Part shown: positions 55,819-60,000 of the stretch, one piece after another
How the letters are laid out: every line of letters begins with the position of its first letter
How positions within the stretch are numbered: position 1 is the stretch's first letter
Origin: Nematostella vectensis
Taxonomy: Eukaryota > Cnidaria > Anthozoa > Actiniaria > Edwardsiidae
Length of the DNA stretch: 60,000 bases
Direction of reading: 5' to 3'
Assembly (NCBI RefSeq): GCF_932526225.1
Contig: NC_064034.1
Location: 13,778,887-13,838,886, forward strand
The notes under the pieces: generated by a model
What the model was told of the DNA's origin: nothing
Database searches by the model: none
Seen by the model: only the letters and a program-made list of their open reading frames with translations
Translations under genes and position numbers: made by a program

Positions 55819-56629
55819 CAAATATAGGATACTTTGAACTCACTAGGCTGGCGATCTATTGGATTATTTGAATAAATTGGAAACTGTCGGGCATTTAGTC
55901 CTGTCGGGCATTTAGTACTGCACACGAGTAGATAACTCACGTTATTATGTCTTCTAGCGGGCAGGTTTCATTGGACTGGTCTTACTCGGAGGGACCTTGC
56001 TGATTATCTTTGTTTTTTTTTATCTCTACGAGAACGAACCAAATTTCAATGCTATCTTACATACTTGACGGTAAGCATTCAAAAGCCGCGCAAGGGAAAT
56101 TTGGGAAGCTTTCTTTCATTTCTGACGCCCTATATTCTTTAAACTTCCCCTAATCACCCCCTTCCCCTTCTTCAAGTGCTTATTTACCCCTATAAAATCA
56201 AGCTATGCAAACAATACAATATATTCTGTTACCCTTTGCTTTTTTTAATTCATTTTACGACTATAACACTGAGAACTTGAATTTATGTTTGTGTTTCAGA
56301 CATTAGCACTTCTAATTCTTCTGGTAGGTCTCGTTTTATTCGTTATGAGAATTGGGCGATGGATAACAATTTATTTAATCTCCTGAGCGGTCAAATTAAA
56401 ATGATGATTCCATTTGTTTTCAGCTGGGGGTTTTCAACGGATCTTCTCTGTTAAAGATTCTGACGAGAGCTCTTTATCTTTATACTCTGGTGAGTGATAA
56501 TACACCATTCTTTATGGTCTCCCAAGGAAAAGTGTAGAATCCCGCTAGTAAGGCCTAACAGGATTGGCTAGATTATCACATTGTTCTATTGTATTCTTGT
56601 TCTTCGTCTGTGTTGCATTAATCCACAAG

Positions 56630-56739
56630 GGCGTAGCCAGGGGGGTGGCCAAGGGGGCCCGGGCCCCCCCTTTTAGCAGGAGAAAATGCCTTGAAAGAGC
56701 CTTTTGGGCCCCCTCCTTGTTAAAAATCCTGGCTACGCC
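56630..56739. mobile_element. Short GGCGTAGCCAGG inverted-repeat element in an intron
   Basis: GGCGTAGCCAGG at the left is inverted at 56728-56739 (CCTGGCTACGCC), with G/C runs inside. This is a common animal MITE-like sequence. The overlapping 113-residue open frame is not regarded as a gene. Confidence 0.75.
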
Positions 56740-57600
56740 GCTGATCCAATGTGGTGAAACTTTCGATAGCTTCTTGAGATATGGTGGGGCTTATACGCGA
56801 ACAAAATCTGTTTTTGCTAATATCTCCCAAAGAGAAATAGCTACGATAACCAAACTTAGCAACTACAACATTGATGTCGGTCTGAGATTATTTCATATAA
56901 TGTAGCCATGGCAAACCATATTATATAGGCTAAAGGCCCAATTTGAATTTTTACGTTCAAGCAAAAATGGGAAATACACAACAACAATAGAGAAATCCAT
57001 TTAAAAATGGTATATTAATTGTATATTAATAAAAAAATGGTATATTAATTGTCATGAAATTCCCCACATCATGCTATCTTTTAATCGTGTCCAGCGTCAC
57101 GTGACCGTGAGAACCGTTGAAACCGTTTGTATTTCAGCTGATGTTGTGGGTGGACAGCCTTAAAAGAGGCAGTATGATATGAAGACTACTATAAGGATTG
57201 AAAATATGCATTTACATTCGAAATCCACTATACTTCTGTATTCCTCATTTTCCATTGAAAATAGTGGTTTCATTAGCACCTTGTGTCCCCGAGATATTGA
57301 TGAAAATGCGTTTTTCAATGTATAAGCCTGTAAGTCAGGCCTTAATATACCTGAAGGAGAAATTGTACCTTTTTTCATTCAAGTAACCAGCGAGCTCTAC
57401 CCAAAATGCAATCACTTTTGCGGTGGTTTCCTCCCAATAAAAGGTCTCTGAAAAGGTTCCTTCAAGATTGGAAAAGTTTATGGATAGGACTTGTTTTTAT
57501 TGTAAGGCCAGATATGTGAATTAAGAACGTCTCAAGCCGACATGTAAAATAATTGCCACCTCTGGCGCACAAATAAATCAGACAACAACCAGGGCATGGT

Positions 57601-57692
57601 TCTAGAAAGCAGGTTTTGCCTGTTAGCGTTAACCCAGGGATTAGCATGGTTATGGTTAACCCTGGATTAACATTAACATGCTTTCTAGCAAA
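57601..57692. repeat. Snap-back inverted repeat in the DUF229 intron
   Basis: TCTAGAAAGCA...GTTAACCCAGGGATTA pairs with TGGTTAACCCTGGATTA...TGCTTTCTAG over roughly 40 bp per arm, with several mismatches. Non-coding. Confidence 0.7.
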
Positions 57693-58555
57693 CAAGGCTA
57701 GACCACTAAATGTACCACTGCTCGAGCAGTCTTACATTGTCAGATAGGAATTTTTATTCACTTTCCATACTTCAAAGTTGACCGGTGTCGTAGCATAATA
57801 ACCGGGATGCTTCACCAACTTTTTCCAGATGCAGGTCTTCCTAGTGTGGGATCCTTTTCTAAGTCTTATCATCATTGTATAAAAGTTCTATGAATTTTTC
57901 TCCTTTCAGATGGGGTTCTCCTGTCCGCTTCCTTTTTAACGAATAATCCGAATGGGACCTATCCCGATAAGTCACCTTGTTACTACACTCGACTTCGGAA
58001 AGCTCCCAAGAAACCTGAAGAATCTGCCTCTAATGACCAGAAGACAGCGAAATGCCGTAAACACGAGTGAGTCAACGGCAATGTTTTGAAATGGGGCAGA
58101 CCATAACATGAATACATTTTCGGGTGGTTGTAGGAGGTTGTGTGGGGCAAACAATTCTGGAAATTCTGGGAAGAGTGGCAAGTTTAGAATAAATAAGGAA
58201 AGTAAGTATGGAAAGTATAAATTAGGAAAAGTAAGGACAAGTTGACCGTCTTGGGGATCTTTGCGGTGCTAAGGGCCTGTGAGGACAGGCAAAGCGACAA
58301 AAAGTTTAAACAAGATGCCCAAATTTTCTGAGAATTCCATACTTCAAAAAAGAACAAAGGTGACCTTGGGGAGGAAGGGACAATGTCCTCGAAGCAAAGG
58401 ATGGGTAAGAAGTATATTTTTACCCCATATTATTTTGCCTTCAGACCAAGTGCAAAATCATGTGAGGAAGCCAACAAATATTTCAATAATCCTAACTACG
58501 ACCCAACACCTAGAAGATGCAGCACAAAGAATAACGAAGATATCTGCCAGGTCAT

Positions 58556-58633
58556 AAGCAACAGCAGCAGCGAGTCGCCAGACTTCAAATGTGACGTCAC
58601 AGTATGCGGGGGGTCCCTTGTTTCCATCACAAA
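58556..58633 (+). repeat. 78-bp direct repeat, source copy
   Basis: Identical to 59012-59089. This copy is in register with the DUF229 reading frame (SNSSSESPDFKCDVTVCGG) and so looks like the original. Confidence 0.97.
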
Positions 58634-59011
58634 GGTCGATGCGAAGACTGGTCTGGTGGCTTCCTGGCAATATATGAACCCCTTCGATGTCAATAAAGTC
58701 AAGGAAATGGCAAAAAAGGCTCTGGATGAGGGGTTCTCCTTCGTGTTTCTCCGTTGCAATGGGTTTCAACAAGTGCTGATGTTCCCACCTAAGCGAATAC
58801 AGCCAACAGTCCCTTTGAAAAAGAGAATTAATATTAATACAGTCGTGGTTGACTCTGTCGCAAGGACGCACTTTTTTCGGGCGATGAAGAGATCTGTGTC
58901 TGCCATGCGGGAGATTATTTATGACGACACCATTCCGGCAACTGTACTGGACTTTGAGTTTTTCCACGAAATCAGCATGCACACCTTTGATAACATCCGA
59001 CCGCTGTTTTC

Positions 59012-59089
59012 AAGCAACAGCAGCAGCGAGTCGCCAGACTTCAAATGTGACGTCACAGTATGCGGGGGGTCCCTTGTTTCCATCACAAA
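59012..59089 (+). repeat. 78-bp direct repeat, displaced copy
   Basis: An exact duplicate of 58556-58633 sitting where the middle of the DUF229 domain should be. Translated in frame it repeats the same peptide, then breaks at a TAA shortly after (59097-59099). Confidence 0.97.
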
Positions 59090-59705
59090 TACATCATAAG
59101 GCGCAAGCGCGGCCCCTCTGATCTCGTACCAGCACTTCAACATGGGGCATACTCCCACAGGGACGCGCGTCACTAACGATGACGAGCCGTTAGCGCAGTT
59201 TCTTAACGCAATCGCGAACGACCCGAACACGCTCACGATAGTGCTTTCGGATCACGGGCTCACGCGCACATCATACGCAAGCACAGACGAAGGCCAAAAC
59301 GAGCTATACAGTCCATTCCTTTTTATGGTACTGCCTAATCACGTAGCTTTTTTACTTGGGAAACAGAGAGTTGAGGCTTTATTAAAGAACCAACAACGGA
59401 TCTTCACAACATTAGACTTGCATAAAGCGCTGATGTCTCTTCACAGTACGGATAAGCCATCAAGTAATTATAAACAAGCGGGGATATTTGCTAAGATCTC
59501 TGCTGACAGGACGTGCTCTGATCTACCGTTGTCGCCGTTGGCGCGCTGTCGCTGCAAAGGCTGGGACGAGCGGCTGAGGAGAACTCGCCACGGGTCAAAT
59601 GGCTGGCGGAGTTTGCAGTAGGCACGCTCAATGACCTCATACAAGAGCAGTACGTGAAAGGTCAGTATAACAAGTCCAAAATAAGATATCTCGTATGCAT
59701 CATGT

Positions 59706-60000
59706 ATGACGGATTGTTAAGTAAACCGGCGTGGCCCACGAAAAACTGGTGACACTACCACTTTAACTGATAGCTTATTCTGTCCTTTAATGGAGGGTTG
59801 TTTACTAACCCGTGGCCCACGTAAAACTCGTGGCACCATCCTTTTAATTGATAGCTTCCGTCTATCCCTTAATGACGGATTGTTGAGTAAACTTTGGCAC
59901 ACGGAAAACGCCGTGGCCCCTTCTACCGATAGTTTCCGTCTATCCCCAATGACGGTTTGTTAACTAACCCGTGGCCCAAGACAAATTCATGACAGAGACT
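59706..60000. repeat. Minisatellite, about 80-bp unit, running off the window
   Basis: Three and a half units share GACGGATTGTT, AGTAAACC or ACTAACC, CGTGGCCCACG, and GATAGCTTCCGTCTATCCC. It follows the last DUF229 donor and is therefore intronic or 3'. Confidence 0.85.

Larger units (their letters stand above)
55958..59660 (+). pseudogene. DUF229-family, alkaline-phosphatase/sulfatase-like membrane protein
   Basis: Exons: 55958-56070 (membrane anchor GFIGLVLLGGTLLIIFVFFY), 56300-56323, 56424-56489, 57910-58066 and 58445 to 59660. Junction phases agree from 56300 on. The anchor exon fits only if a T9 run (56013-56021) is one base shorter. The catalytic region has CGGSLVSITKVDAKTGLVAS, VVVDSVARTHFFRAMKR (N-terminal metal/nucleophile region) and TIVLSDHGLTRTSY (SDHG metal site). 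Between DNIRPLFS and APLISYQHFNMG the middle of the domain, perhaps 150 residues, is missing and replaced by a 78-bp copy of sequence from 58556-58633. A further frameshift near 59575 precedes VKWLAEFAVGTLNDLIQEQY and a GTCAGT donor. Type II membrane topology is inferred. Probably a pseudogene, or an assembly-collapsed copy in a multigene family. Confidence 0.85.

Noticed and set aside
56564-56905. 113-residue plus-strand frame with a hydrophobic start
   Set aside because: It spans a GGCGTAGCCAGG MITE and sits in an intron of the DUF229 gene.

Overview
The window is animal nuclear DNA, most probably from an anthozoan cnidarian (sea anemone or coral). That placement is inferred. It rests on split host genes with GT-AG introns, an AT-rich background, a DUF229-family gene, and a mix of transposons I associate with cnidarians: DIRS-like and Crypton-like tyrosine-recombinase elements, BEL/Pao, Polinton/Maverick, and CR1/L2 LINEs with an N-terminal 2A-like motif. 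I recognised no bacterial operon, CRISPR array, rRNA or tRNA. Two host genes sit at the edges: AQR (spliceosomal intron-binding aquarius) on the minus strand at about 0.7-5.1 kb, and a DUF229 membrane-anchored phosphatase/sulfatase-like gene on the plus strand from about 56 kb. Almost everything between them is transposon-derived, and most of it is broken.

Layout. 0.66-5.06 kb: nine AQR exons with consistent splice phases, one ending in an in-frame TAG. 6.5-12.3 kb: a GC-rich island (element I) with a retroviral-type integrase, a long minus-strand gene joining a B-type DNA polymerase-like region, an SF1 helicase and an HNH nuclease, a Cys-rich small protein, and a small protein with a hydrophobic tail. 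12.3-12.65 kb: tandem repeats. 12.98-16.4 kb: a DIRS-like retrotransposon (RT, RNase H, tyrosine recombinase), itself hit by a 237-bp inverted-repeat insertion. 16.9-17.5 kb: a very pure ATTACT array. 17.7-19.6 kb: GGAAC/GTTCC palindromes followed by a Crypton-like tyrosine recombinase with C2H2 and Myb-like domains. 20.3-23.1 kb: unrecognised degenerate exons, a four-part inverted repeat and a GGTCGACC minisatellite.

23.6-36.35 kb: a BEL/Pao retrotransposon whose gag is split by a 7,677-bp Polinton (28433-36109). The Polinton has matching terminal inverted repeats, 5'-AG ends and an exact 6-bp target duplication, GCTCTG. It keeps a frameshifted PolB fused to an integrase remnant, plus several small genes, and I see no capsid genes. 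37.96-41.74 kb: a CR1/L2-type LINE with a signal-like N-terminus, a 2A-like motif, a PHD-like finger, endonuclease and RT, ending in an ATTGT tail. 42-43.6 kb: two minisatellites. 44.12-48.55 kb: a 4.43-kb element bounded by 115-bp inverted repeats (4 mismatches), carrying a degenerate gene of the family marked by the motif HEEADTRI. 49.6-50.4 kb: a LINE fragment. 51.2-54 kb: a repeat array with CRE-like palindromes, interrupted by a hAT-like composite element holding a LINE end and a CCTA array. 55.5-60 kb: a MITE, the DUF229 gene with its own internal damage, and an intronic minisatellite.

The elements do not act as one pathway; they are layers of insertion. The clearest order of events is BEL first, then the Polinton into its gag frame. 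The best candidates for something under-described are element I (polymerase, helicase and HNH in one polypeptide, paired with an integrase) and the HEEADTRI element with its long inverted repeats. All family assignments come from motif recognition by eye; no database search was possible.
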